Source of the DNA: an uncultured Cellvibrio sp.
GTDB lineage: Bacteria > Pseudomonadota > Gammaproteobacteria > Pseudomonadales > Cellvibrionaceae
NCBI GenBank assembly: GCA_937958105.1
Contig: CALFXJ010000012.1
Coordinates: 1 to 64,000, forward strand
DNA: 64,000 bases
Direction of reading: 5' to 3'
Positions within the stretch are counted from its first letter, which is position 1. Each line of letters opens with the position of its first letter. The position numbers and the translations under genes were made by a program. The notes under the pieces are model-generated. The model worked only from the letters and a program-made list of their open reading frames with translations. It was not told the DNA's origin and did no database searches. Below, piece by piece: positions 53,204 through 62,242 of the stretch.

Positions 53204-53962
53204 TCAGGCCTGACTTAATACAGCGCCTGCGGGAACAGCTTCAGCTGCCGGAGTCTGAGGAGCGGGCTGCGGTTGCTGTGCCGGAGTAATCAGTGTTTCC
53301 TGAGCACGCGGCGCACCGGCTTCGATCAGGCGATGCAGGGTCATGATATTCAGGAATTTCACGGCTGACATTTGAATGCTGGTAACAATCGCACCTATCT
53401 TGTTTTGCAGAACAGCGTGCAGAACCAGCAGCGGAATAGCTGCGATCAGACCAAAGGCGGTGGTGTTCATCGCTACCGAGATAGACATAGACAACATCTG
53501 CGATTTTTCCGCCGGGTTAGCATTGGCAACTGCGGTAAACGCGCTGATCAGACCAATGATGGTACCCAGCAGCCCCAGCAGGGTGGCGATATTGGCCAGT
53601 ACAGCCAGATAGCCTACACGTTTTTCCAGACGGGGCATGGTTTCGAGCATGCCTTCGTTCATGGCGTTCTCGATGTCGGCGCGCTGTTTGGACACTTTCA
53701 TCATATCCAGACCACAGGCAATGATGCGGGTAACCGGCGCCTGACTCTCGCGGGAATACATCTGCATTTTATCCATGTCCGTTGTGCGCAGTAACGGCAG
53801 GAAGCTTTCAAAGGCTTTGATGTTGCGGACACGCTCACGAGTCAGATAAACCCAGCGCTCCAGACTAATTGCCAATCCAAGCGCTAATACCAGAGCGATT
53901 GGATACATAAAAAATCCACCGTCCTGAAGGAAGCTGGTTACCGCATTGTATAAATCGTTCAT
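53204..53962 (-). CDS. MotA/TolQ/ExbB-type proton channel protein
   Basis: A 252-residue inner-membrane protein with three transmembrane helices (about 17-36, 125-150 and 162-185). It has the family residues in LANIATLLGLLGTIIGLISAF and in AMNTTAFGLIAAIPLLV, the threonines of which line the proton path. A Pro/Ala-rich tail follows (about 220-252). Together with the two ExbD-like proteins downstream it should form a proton-driven motor. GAGAG precedes the ATG. Confidence 0.92.
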   Translation of the reverse strand: MNDLYNAVTSFLQDGGFFMYPIALVLALGLAISLERWVYLTRERVRNIKAFESFLPLLRTTDMDKMQMYSRESQAPVTRIIACGLDMMKVSKQRADIENAMNEGMLETMPRLEKRVGYLAVLANIATLLGLLGTIIGLISAFTAVANANPAEKSQMLSMSISVAMNTTAFGLIAAIPLLVLHAVLQNKIGAIVTSIQMSAVKFLNIMTLHRLIEAGAPRAQETLITPAQQPQPAPQTPAAEAVPAGAVLSQA

Positions 53963-53984
53963 GATAAATTCTCTCTGTTAACAA

Positions 53985-54281
53985 TTAGTCTGCCGAAACG
54001 GGGCCTTCGAGATTCATTTCGTTGTAAATATTCATCGAGTTAAGCAAAACATCCCGGTCAACAATCTGCAGTGTCTGATCATGCTTTGGCTCCATGTTCC
54101 ACTGCAATTTATCCGGCGTGGTATTTCCTTTCCACGGAATAAAATAGCTGATTGCCGGCTGTTCCTTGTCACCGATGAAGGTAGATTCCAGCAGAATCGT
54201 CTGATCGGCAGTTTTGGCGTCCTCAGCCCACGCCAGATTAAAGGTGGGCAGCAGTGCGGCGATCATCAATAATTTTTTCAT
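53985..54281 (-). CDS. Small secreted protein of the TolQ/TPR operon, unknown function
   Basis: A 98-residue protein with a clear signal peptide (MKKLLMIAALLPTFNLAWA, cut near residue 19). The mature part of about 79 residues contains the element ESTFIGDKEQPAISYFIPW. I do not recognise a family. It lies between a TPR lipoprotein gene (13-19 bases) and the TolQ gene (22 bases), so it is probably a periplasmic component of the same machine. An ATG two codons upstream (54287) is possible. Confidence 0.7.
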   Translation of the reverse strand: MKKLLMIAALLPTFNLAWAEDAKTADQTILLESTFIGDKEQPAISYFIPWKGNTTPDKLQWNMEPKHDQTLQIVDRDVLLNSMNIYNEMNLEGPVSAD

Positions 54282-54300
54282 ACACATTTTCTATATCACT

Positions 54301-55053
54301 TCAGGATAATGGTTTGGATTGTGCTTTTTGTTTTTCCACCACCAGGCTGATGGGAACACCTGTACGCTGTTGAATCTCGGCGAGCCATTTGGCCACTTCT
54401 TTGTTTTCACCATTGGTGAGGAACTGGTAGGCCTCCATGTGCTTCTGCGCGCGCAAGGGGTGATTCAGATAAATATCGTAAAGAACCGCGAGATTCAGGT
54501 GAGCTTCGGGGAAATCAGGCCACAGCGCCAGTGCTTTGGCATAGGTGTTCTGGGCATGAAGGAAATTACCCTGCAACCGCTGAGTCTTAGCCAGACGCAT
54601 GTAGGCATTTACATTTTTGCTGTTCAGTTCGATAGCTTTAACGTAATGCGCAATCGCCTGTTCGTATTGCTTCTGCTCAACTGCCACATCTCCCAGGCCG
54701 ATCCAGGGACCGGACAGATTTTTATCTTCTTCTGTCAGGGTTTTGAACAGCTGCTCCGCGTGTCGATAATTCTTCTGTTTGAGAGCCCGCTTGGCATCAA
54801 TGTACTTGACGATGGACTCCTGTTTTATCTTGCCCCGCTGGGCGAGATAAGGATTGGGTGAGGCTTCATAAGGCAGAAATGCCCCGGTTTCGTCAGTCTT
54901 TGGCGCCGGCAGATAATCCAGCGTCGACACCAGCCTGGCTTCCTGGTTTTTGTCTACCACCAGATTCACTTTCGAACTGGTGGTCGCACAACCTGCAGTA
55001 ACCAGCAATCCACCAGCCAGCAGCGTACATGCAATTACATTAACGTATTTCAT
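54301..55053 (-). CDS. TPR lipoprotein (250 residues)
   Basis: A lipoprotein with lipobox VTAGC (Cys22). The mature part contains about four tetratricopeptide repeats (about residues 85-205, including LSGPWIGLGDVAVEQKQYEQ and VNAYMRLAKTQRLQGNFLHA). The residue after Cys is Ala, so sorting to the outer membrane is expected. Its start overlaps the end of the 949-residue TPR gene by 14 bases. TPR lipoproteins of this kind (e.g. GltE/AglT in Myxococcus) link Glt-type complexes together. Confidence 0.87.
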   Translation of the reverse strand: MKYVNVIACTLLAGGLLVTAGCATTSSKVNLVVDKNQEARLVSTLDYLPAPKTDETGAFLPYEASPNPYLAQRGKIKQESIVKYIDAKRALKQKNYRHAEQLFKTLTEEDKNLSGPWIGLGDVAVEQKQYEQAIAHYVKAIELNSKNVNAYMRLAKTQRLQGNFLHAQNTYAKALALWPDFPEAHLNLAVLYDIYLNHPLRAQKHMEAYQFLTNGENKEVAKWLAEIQQRTGVPISLVVEKQKAQSKPLS

Positions 55054-57889
55054 CGCCGTAACTCACCATAATTTCTGTCTTGTTATATCTTGCCGGGTTC
55101 AGCTTCATCATCTCGGCAAAACTCTGGTCGATCCACTCGTTAAACTTGCCTTCCCATGCACGGTCGATGTTGGCTTGATAGAGCTCAATAGCCAGACTGT
55201 CGAAAGGCACCGCCTGCTCTTCAATAATTTCTGCGTAGATAGTCTGTTCGTCCGGCGATAGCCCTGCCGGCTTGGGTGATGCGCGCAGCTCCGCAGCAAA
55301 CTGCTGGTACAGGTTTGCGATCTTGAAGCTGGACATGGTGACAAACTCCAGAATGCCGTAGTCAGCAGATGACTGATATTGCTTTATAGCGCTTTCCAGA
55401 GACTTGTTTTTAGCGGGTAAGCTCTTCACCAGAGGCAAATAAAGCTTGTGTGATGAAAATTCAGCCGCGTAATAATCCCCATGTTTGATGTTTGCCCATG
55501 CCCCAAGCCAACGGCTGCGATCCGTGCGTTGGGCGCCTGCTTTCTGGTCGCCCTCGATTAAACGCTTAAGCCAAAATAATTGCTTTTCAGTATCCCCTAA
55601 TTTCTCGTACTGGGTCGCCAGGTGATAGCGCGCTTCCATCCGGGAAGTAAAGGGTTTTTCATAGGTTGCATCGTAGCGCTTAAAGTGCTCTATTGATGTG
55701 GCGTAGTTCTTGTTTTTTTCAAACATTGTCGCTGCCAGGAACAGAGCTTCACGGCGAACTTCTGCATCCGGATCTTTCTCGCTCAAGCCAAGATAGCTTT
55801 CTGCAGCCAGTGCCCAGTCTTCGTTCTTTTCATAAGCAAATGCGAGCTTGCGTGGAAACTCAACCGCGAGTTCATGTTCGGGGAAAAGTGCGGCAAGTTC
55901 CTTCAGCTCAGTGATCGCCCTGCTCCACTGTTCCAGCTCCAACAGCATACTGGCAGCATCAAACTGCGCCGTGACACGAATCGTTGAGTTCGGGGTAAGT
56001 GTCTTGATCTTCAGCAGCTGGGCGATGGCTGCTTCTTTTTCCCCGTTATCCACAATACCTTCTGACTTCTTATAGATAGCCGCCGCCAGACGCTCTGAAA
56101 TCTGCGTGTACTCTTCGCTGCTCCGTTCTACCAGCTCGCGTTGATTCAGGTAGTTATCCTCTGCGTTCTGATAATCACCCAATTTGAAATATGAGTGGGC
56201 AATGATTCCATATGCCGTCTTCTTGAGGGTCTTATCCAGCTGCGGGTTATTGGCAATCAGGCTGCCGGAAACTTCAAGCGCACGCTGATATTGATCAAGG
56301 CTGAAAAGGTATTCAGCTGCGTTGGTCAGCACCATGGGTGAACGGCTGTCAGTGTGGAAGGTTTTAGCAAACTGGAGACTGCTCTCTACCGCCTGAGCCT
56401 GCCATTTCTTTACGTCAGCACTGTTGGCTGGCAGGGTCTCAATATGTTTCTGATAAGAGATAATCGCCGCGTAACCTGCATTAGGTGCATGCTTCTCGGC
56501 GCTTTTTCCTTTAGGACGATAGGCAACGTGTTCGTAATCGCTAATGGCTTCCGCATAACGCTTGGCAAGAAACAAGGCTTCCGCTTTCAGGAAGTAGATC
56601 TCATCAATACGCTCATCGTTAGGAAATGTCGCAACGTACTGTTGATAAAAACCGGCTGCACGATCAAAGGAGGCAATAGAAAGTACCGCTTTCTCAGCGA
56701 TTTCTTTCTCATCACGCTTTGGCTTCTCTGACAGCTCAGCAACGAGCTTCTGGAAGTCCTGGCCCTCGTTGTAGTAATGCCGCGCCAACTCATCCAGATA
56801 AACCTTGATTGACTTGCTGACACTCTCCGGCATGCCACTGCGATTACCCTGGTAATCGGAATGCAGGCCATAAGCATTGACGTAAGCTTCTTTTTCATCC
56901 AGCGCCTTGCGCGGGAATCCGCCCTTGATATAAGTATTGATCAGCTTTTCGTGAAGCACCGGCGCCTGCACCGAATGCCGATGATTACTGACAAACAATC
57001 TGAAGGCATTGGCTGAGTCTTCGTACAGCTCTTTCTCAAGATAGTGCTCACCAATGTCTTCGTAGATCATCCAGACGTAGCTCTTGGTCGCAATGGATTT
57101 CAACGAAGCAATCGTCTCCGCACCACCAATCCGATCGAGCGCCAGCGTCATGGAGTGAAGTGTATCTTTAACCAGAGGTTTCTCTGCCGGGCTCAGATTT
57201 TCAATGGATGACTGATTGACCAGAAGCTGATCCAGCACATAAGTAAATGCATCAATGCTCTTATTAAATTCGGTTTGTTTGTAATAGGCCCACCCGAGCA
57301 TGTAGTGCGCGTTAATGGCCAGCTTGCTTTTATCCAGCTGGGTTACTGCCACATAGGATTGCTCCGCACGGCGATAATCCTGATTGTTGAAATGGATATC
57401 CCCCTTACGGAAGTGAGCTTCGGCAATATTGGCATAGGTGGGATGACGCGAAGTCAACTGGGTCAGCATCTTGAGCGCTTCGTCCTGATCCCCTTCCATA
57501 TCGTAGGCTTTGGCCAGCTGATAAAGCACTTCGGCGTTATCCGGTGAATCCGGATATTTATCCAGAATATTGCGGTAGGCTTTGATGGCGTCCACGTAGT
57601 AGCTCTGGCGCTGCTTGCTCTGATTCTGGTCGTGAACCCCTTCCATCATATAAACATCAGCAATGCGGCGTTCGATCTGCTCTTTGAGTTGCTGGTCTTC
57701 AAACAGATCCAGCAGCTCTTTATATTCCGCCCTGACCTCCTGGTGGTTGAGTTTTTGAAAGGCGATTTCCTCTTCCTTCTCCTGGGGCTTATATTTCAGA
57801 GCCCCCAGAGTATTGCTTTTATTGGAGCTGCAGCCGAGCGCAATAACCAGAACCCCGATCATGGGCATCCAGGTTTTAAAAGTCTTCAT
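55040..57889 (-). CDS. Large TPR lipoprotein (949 residues)
   Basis: A lipoprotein with lipobox IALGC (Cys20, Ser at +2, outer-membrane sorting). Almost the whole mature protein is helical repeats. Clear TPR/Sel-like units occur at about 100-220 (AEVLYQLAKAYDMEGDQDEA, ANIAEAHFRKGDIHFNNQDY), and further units lie through the middle and at about 640-800. It would form a long periplasmic scaffold. Its start shares one base with the stop of the 592-residue TPR gene, and its end overlaps the 250-residue TPR lipoprotein gene, so translation is tightly coupled. It is the largest protein of the operon. Confidence 0.87.
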   Translation of the reverse strand: MKTFKTWMPMIGVLVIALGCSSNKSNTLGALKYKPQEKEEEIAFQKLNHQEVRAEYKELLDLFEDQQLKEQIERRIADVYMMEGVHDQNQSKQRQSYYVDAIKAYRNILDKYPDSPDNAEVLYQLAKAYDMEGDQDEALKMLTQLTSRHPTYANIAEAHFRKGDIHFNNQDYRRAEQSYVAVTQLDKSKLAINAHYMLGWAYYKQTEFNKSIDAFTYVLDQLLVNQSSIENLSPAEKPLVKDTLHSMTLALDRIGGAETIASLKSIATKSYVWMIYEDIGEHYLEKELYEDSANAFRLFVSNHRHSVQAPVLHEKLINTYIKGGFPRKALDEKEAYVNAYGLHSDYQGNRSGMPESVSKSIKVYLDELARHYYNEGQDFQKLVAELSEKPKRDEKEIAEKAVLSIASFDRAAGFYQQYVATFPNDERIDEIYFLKAEALFLAKRYAEAISDYEHVAYRPKGKSAEKHAPNAGYAAIISYQKHIETLPANSADVKKWQAQAVESSLQFAKTFHTDSRSPMVLTNAAEYLFSLDQYQRALEVSGSLIANNPQLDKTLKKTAYGIIAHSYFKLGDYQNAEDNYLNQRELVERSSEEYTQISERLAAAIYKKSEGIVDNGEKEAAIAQLLKIKTLTPNSTIRVTAQFDAASMLLELEQWSRAITELKELAALFPEHELAVEFPRKLAFAYEKNEDWALAAESYLGLSEKDPDAEVRREALFLAATMFEKNKNYATSIEHFKRYDATYEKPFTSRMEARYHLATQYEKLGDTEKQLFWLKRLIEGDQKAGAQRTDRSRWLGAWANIKHGDYYAAEFSSHKLYLPLVKSLPAKNKSLESAIKQYQSSADYGILEFVTMSSFKIANLYQQFAAELRASPKPAGLSPDEQTIYAEIIEEQAVPFDSLAIELYQANIDRAWEGKFNEWIDQSFAEMMKLNPARYNKTEIMVSYGDEIR

Positions 57890-59667
57890 TATTCTTCCCC
57901 CTGTGCGTCCGCACCAACTTCTTGTACTGTAGATTTCGCTTTTTCAAGTGACAGCAGTGTCATGTCGTACAACCGTGCCTTGGCGAGCTTGGATTGCGCT
58001 GCGTAGTAGCGCATACGTTCCTCGTGCTTATCCAGCTCGACCTTTACCAGGCCGCGCATGATGGTTTCGAAGCTTTGAACAAACTTGCCGGTTTCTGCGA
58101 GCTGCCGCTCGATCTCCCGGTGTTTCTCGGCGACCATCTTTTTATAATATTCAGGCTGTTCGTATGGTTTTTTGTAATCCTTGAATTTATCTATCTTGCC
58201 TCCCAGCAGTTTCAACTCGCGCTCAGTAGTTTCGATCAACGCTTTAAGGCGATCCTGATCAGCTTCGTTAAGCGCGAGAGAATGCAAGCGCAGCTCAGTG
58301 TTCTGATCTGCGAATTGCTCGTTCAATGCCGCACTGGTTTTGATGAGATCCAGCACTGAATCATCGAAGTTTTTCTTCTTGTTGGCGTTTTCCAGAATAA
58401 GGAGGTGCTCCTGAGCCTGAAGCGACCAGTATTTGAGGTTCTCTTCTATCGCATAGAGATCCGCCAGCTCGCGCAGCGTCTCGTGAAAAGGGTGACTGGC
58501 CATCAAGTCGATCAGGAAAGGGGTCAGCTTTTTGTAATCCACCGAAGGCCGGGTGCTGTACCAATCGCTGTCGTCCATCATGGCATCCAGATTCGTGATG
58601 AACTCGCGCGGTACATCCTGCCGCTCGATAACACGACGCGCTTCTTCAATCATCTGCACGCCTTCATGAAACTCCTTCTCGGCAATCAGGTTGCGCTTGA
58701 GTGCCTTGCGGGGCGCACCTTCCTGTTCGTAAACGTGAGCCAGCAGAACCTTCGCTTCCTGTACTTCGGGGATAGCGATGGAGCGTTCGTTCAACAACTC
58801 CAGCGCGGGAATCGCCTGCTGATACTGCTTGAGGTTGATGGCAGCCCAGGCGTAGGACAGCAGTGCCCGGTTAGAGTAGAGGCCGGTGGTACGGATATCC
58901 TTCAGATAGAGCCAGGCCTGCATGAGATTACCGTGCTGCAACGCCAGTTCTGCCAGCCCATGACGGGCGCGGTCGGACAGCAGGGAAAGCTCTTCGCTTA
59001 CGCTGGCATACTTGGTGACCGCTTCAAGGTTGTTGACCGCCAGCTCCAGCTGATTGTCTTTCAACTGCAGGATCGCCAGGTTGAACAGCAGGTAGGGGAA
59101 ATAAGGATTCTCTTTAGAGACGGTTTTAAACTTGTTTTCAGTAGTGCCCAGATGGTCACCGTCATGATTCAACAAGGTTGCCAGGTAGTGATAATCGGTA
59201 TGAAGATCATCGGGCATCTTGCCGCGAATCTGGCTTAAGGATTCCCGCGCGCTGGTCGCATCCGACTTACTGTAGAACAGCTTGGCCAGATAGAACCAGG
59301 CCCGGTTCTTAACTTCTTCGGAGGCATTGGAATCAAGCAGGGTTTCAAAGAGGCGTTTGGCTTCATCAGCCATGCCGTAGGATAGCATCATGCCACCCTT
59401 CAACACCTGACCCCGAGAGCTTTTCGCCTTAGCGTTATTGATAGCCTCAGCGTATTCCTGCTCGATCAGAGCCGAAAAATAATCCTGCTGAAAATAGTCA
59501 AACAGGATTGCACCATATTCCAGATCGCCGGTGGATTTATTAACCGAAAGCGCTGCAAACGTTGACTGTCCTGTTACGGACAAGACAAGAGACAGCACAA
59601 ATCCCGCCGCGGCTTTCAGCCCTTGGCCTGATCGTTTTACAGGAGTTACTACAACCTTATGTAACAT
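57889..59667 (-). CDS. Exported TPR protein with C-terminal coiled coil (592 residues)
   Basis: An exported protein (signal region about residues 18-39, ending TFAA). TPR-like helical repeats fill about residues 80-330 (AWFYLAKLFYSKSDATSA, LLFNLAILQLKDNQLELA, LLSYAWAAINLKQYQQAI). A long charged coiled coil lies at about 440-575. It is probably periplasmic. It begins four bases after the upstream gene and shares a base with the 949-residue gene. GltI-like TPR proteins are a possible analogy, but I cannot claim homology. Confidence 0.83.
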   Translation of the reverse strand: MLHKVVVTPVKRSGQGLKAAAGFVLSLVLSVTGQSTFAALSVNKSTGDLEYGAILFDYFQQDYFSALIEQEYAEAINNAKAKSSRGQVLKGGMMLSYGMADEAKRLFETLLDSNASEEVKNRAWFYLAKLFYSKSDATSARESLSQIRGKMPDDLHTDYHYLATLLNHDGDHLGTTENKFKTVSKENPYFPYLLFNLAILQLKDNQLELAVNNLEAVTKYASVSEELSLLSDRARHGLAELALQHGNLMQAWLYLKDIRTTGLYSNRALLSYAWAAINLKQYQQAIPALELLNERSIAIPEVQEAKVLLAHVYEQEGAPRKALKRNLIAEKEFHEGVQMIEEARRVIERQDVPREFITNLDAMMDDSDWYSTRPSVDYKKLTPFLIDLMASHPFHETLRELADLYAIEENLKYWSLQAQEHLLILENANKKKNFDDSVLDLIKTSAALNEQFADQNTELRLHSLALNEADQDRLKALIETTERELKLLGGKIDKFKDYKKPYEQPEYYKKMVAEKHREIERQLAETGKFVQSFETIMRGLVKVELDKHEERMRYYAAQSKLAKARLYDMTLLSLEKAKSTVQEVGADAQGEE

Positions 59668-59671
59668 GGGA

Positions 59672-60304
59672 TTACCACTGTTTTATTCCAAAGACGGGTT
59701 CCTGGGTAACACTGTCGTCGCTGATGGCGACTTCCAGATATTCCCCAGCCGGACCTTTTTCAAAATCAATGGTCGAGGCACGTTTGTAAGCACGTCCATT
59801 GGGGCCGATACCCGTAAAGAATATCGTTGCCGTGTGCTGGCCTTCATTCAGATTCGTAATATAAAACTTGTGGACACCGCCGCGAATCATCGCCTGGCGC
59901 TGCTTCTCAGAATAGATATGCGTAGCGACGAGCTTGCCATCGAGTTTCAGTTTGATACTTTCAAGCGTAAAGAATTGGCCGGAGCTCATAGAAACAAAGA
60001 CGGAATACTTGGTGCTGGATGGGAACAGCAGTTTTTCTTCCATCAACCGCAGATCTTTATTGAGTTCGATAACCTGCTGCTTCAGTTGCTGAATATTCTT
60101 GGAAACACGGTTCACCTCAATATTCGCATTCTGCGTGGCTGTCGAATCATTTTCCCCGGAAGTGTCAGTCGTTTTTTTTGCCGCAGTCGCAGTCCATTTG
60201 GCATCAGCCGCTTGCTCGGATGCAAAAATTGACGGTGACAAAAACATCAACACTGCCAGGAAATATCCTGTCGATATTTTTACTACCAGAGATTTATTGG
60301 CCAT
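59672..60304 (-). CDS. Exported coiled-coil protein heading the operon, unknown function
   Basis: A protein of about 210 residues with an N-terminal signal peptide (about 1-28, ending IFASE). It has a Thr/Ser/Ala-rich link (about 30-60), a coiled coil (about 62-95, with NIQQLKQQVIELNKDLRLME) and a C-terminal beta-rich domain (about 100-210, including SVFVSMSSGQFFTLESIKLK and AGEYLEVAISDD). It is the first gene of the nine-gene operon. The start may be 60304 or the ATG at 60310; neither has a strong ribosome binding site. Similar proteins have been mislabelled as AraC-type regulators; I see no helix-turn-helix. Confidence 0.78.
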   Translation of the reverse strand: MANKSLVVKISTGYFLAVLMFLSPSIFASEQAADAKWTATAAKKTTDTSGENDSTATQNANIEVNRVSKNIQQLKQQVIELNKDLRLMEEKLLFPSSTKYSVFVSMSSGQFFTLESIKLKLDGKLVATHIYSEKQRQAMIRGGVHKFYITNLNEGQHTATIFFTGIGPNGRAYKRASTIDFEKGPAGEYLEVAISDDSVTQEPVFGIKQW

Positions 60305-60310
60305 AATCAT

Positions 60311-60884
60311 TTACCCATTTCATCCACGATACAAACCAGGGTTTGGCACGAAAATCTAATATACGAGATAAAGCGGAGCGGGCCCTGACATTTTTCAAAA
60401 ACTAGAACATCAGTCACATTTGACCTTGTGATTTTATGAACTAATCACCAAAAACGTGGTCGCCGCGTCAAGGAATGATGAAAAGGTAACCACCAAAAAC
60501 GCTGGTTTTACCGGGAAAAATTTACCAGACAGCCAGGATCGGTGAGGCGTGGACATCTTTAACTGGATCAAAAAATAAGTGTGATGTAACGCAAGCTTTT
60601 CTGTGTCGCACAACAACATTATGTAAGTCACTTTTATACGCAGCCTCATCTGATTTTCCCGGCCCATAGAAACGGTGACCCTTTGGCTCCCCACCTGTTG
60701 TCGATTCTGCGATCCAACTAACATCTCCCGGCTTCAACAGGTTGTTCATTTAGATGCAATTTCGGGTATAGTTATTGGCAGATTTGGATGACCAAGCAGT
60801 CCAGGTTGCATACGCAAACAGAATGCAAGTGATAACGCTGGGTGTCCATCCATCCTTTAATTAATCATCCGCGGGAAAAAGAAG
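60311..60884. other. Intergenic region, 574 bases, with divergent promoters
   Basis: The gap lies between the operon start (minus) and the first beta-barrel gene (plus) and must contain both promoters. Small open frames at 60522-60749 and 60434-60724 (minus) have no ribosome binding site and no recognisable content. A TGTGA-containing segment near 60405-60425 resembles one half of a CRP-type site, but this is weak. Confidence 0.5.
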
Positions 60885-61520
60885 ATGTCACGCTCCGTCA
60901 AGATTTTGGCTTGCCTAATAAGCCTGGGAACCGCCGCGCATACTTATGGCAACTCCGACAGCAAACCCGTCACCGTTATTGAGCCCGACAAGAAGATGCC
61001 GAGCGTTCGGGTAGCTGCTATTGATACTGAAAAGTTTGAACTGGGGGCTTATGCAGGGCTGCTGTCCGTAGAAGACTTCAACACTAATCCCGTTACCGGC
61101 ATCTCTTTTACCTATCACATCAACCGTAAATTCATCGCCCAGGCCAACTATGGAGTATCCACGGTAGGTAAGGCAGCCTTTGAAAAGGTAGCCGGCGGTA
61201 ATTTTCTGGCAGAAGACGATTATGATTTTGAGTATGTGAATCTGCTGGCCGGGTATAACCTTCTGGACGGCCGCTCTTTCCTGGGCAAACGCCACAAGTT
61301 CAATTCTGCCATTTACCTGTTAGCCGGCGCTGCCGATGTGAGCTTTGCCGGCAATGACAAAACCGGCTTGGTATTCGGTGTCAGTTACCGCGCGGTAATT
61401 ACAGACTGGATGACCGTTAACCTCGACCTGCGGGATACTGTGTTTGACCGCGAATTCCTGGATGATAAAAAGAAGACTAACAACACCGAGATGCTGATTG
61501 GCTTGAACGCCCTTTTCTGA
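60885..61520 (+). CDS. Outer-membrane beta-barrel protein, copy A
   Basis: A 211-residue protein with a signal peptide (about 1-20) and an eight-strand-like barrel ending in an aromatic residue (LNALF). The start of the barrel (FELGAYAGLLSVEDF) closely matches copy B (FELGIFAGIINIEDF), and both share the later DLLIGYNLF-type strand. It belongs to the small outer-membrane barrel family (OMP_myx_plus-like) that accompanies AgmX/TPR/TolQR genes. It is divergent from the nine-gene operon. Confidence 0.82.
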   Translation: MSRSVKILACLISLGTAAHTYGNSDSKPVTVIEPDKKMPSVRVAAIDTEKFELGAYAGLLSVEDFNTNPVTGISFTYHINRKFIAQANYGVSTVGKAAFEKVAGGNFLAEDDYDFEYVNLLAGYNLLDGRSFLGKRHKFNSAIYLLAGAADVSFAGNDKTGLVFGVSYRAVITDWMTVNLDLRDTVFDREFLDDKKKTNNTEMLIGLNALF

Positions 61521-61565
61521 TCAGCGCATCTGTAGCAGGCTGCCCTGGCTGTACGCAGCGACAAT

Positions 61566-61606
61566 AAAAAAGGCGGAAGATATAAATCTTCCGCCTTTTT
61601 GTTTAT
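61566..61606. terminator. Bidirectional terminator between two barrel genes
   Basis: AAAAAGGCGGAAGAT (61567-61581), loop ATAA, and ATCTTCCGCCTTTTT (61586-61600) form a 15-bp stem with A and T tracts. It serves both convergent beta-barrel genes. Confidence 0.92.
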
Positions 61607-61630
61607 TAGCCTTTTACTGCAAGGCTGAAA

Positions 61631-62242
61631 TCAGAACAGAAATTTCACGCCTGATGATATCTGGGCTGCACCAACGCTGCGCTTTTCGTCTGATACCAGA
61701 GTAGATTGGTAGATGTAGTCCCTGAAGTCAAAATGCAGGGCAAAGCGGCGCGTTAACGACAGCTGATAACCTATTCCCAAGGTATACGTCAGACTGGACT
61801 CTCCCCCAAACTCCGTATCGCCCACACCGGCAACCAGATAAAGGCTTGAAAGATTAGCCTTGGGCGGTGATGGAAAAAATTCTCCCTGGAACAGGTTGTA
61901 GCCTATCAGCAGGTCATAGTGCCTGAAGGTGCGATCATCACCGTCAAACAGCTTGCCCTGATTTTTCTCGTAGGAGGACGGTGATACATCAGCCTGGAGA
62001 TAATTATATTGAATAAAAAAATCCTCAGAGGCACGAAAGGTAGCGCTGATGCCCGGCGCAAATTCGCTGCCAAAGTCTTCGATATTGATGATGCCGGCAA
62101 AGATACCCAACTCAAACACTTCATTGTTGATATTAGAGATATCAGCCACTTCATCCGCAAAAGCTGCCGGAGCAACACATGTCGCAACTGCCAGGGCTGC
62201 GGCTCTTAACTTTAAAAGAACGAATTGAAACCTATTGTCCAT
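61631..62242 (-). CDS. Outer-membrane beta-barrel protein, copy B
   Basis: A 203-residue exported barrel (signal about residues 10-29, PAAFA). The mature start VFELGIFAGIINIEDF and the central RHYDLLIGYNLFQGE match copy A; it ends with aromatic FLF. The start ATG at 62242 overlaps the end of the SH3-barrel gene by 31 bases, so the two are translationally coupled. It converges with copy A over a shared terminator. Confidence 0.82.
   Translation of the reverse strand: MDNRFQFVLLKLRAAALAVATCVAPAAFADEVADISNINNEVFELGIFAGIINIEDFGSEFAPGISATFRASEDFFIQYNYLQADVSPSSYEKNQGKLFDGDDRTFRHYDLLIGYNLFQGEFFPSPPKANLSSLYLVAGVGDTEFGGESSLTYTLGIGYQLSLTRRFALHFDFRDYIYQSTLVSDEKRSVGAAQISSGVKFLF

Noticed and set aside
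60522..60749. 75-residue minus-strand open frame (and 60434-60724) in the gap before the motor operon
   Set aside because: No ribosome binding site, no recognisable motif, and two overlapping frames are equally open.
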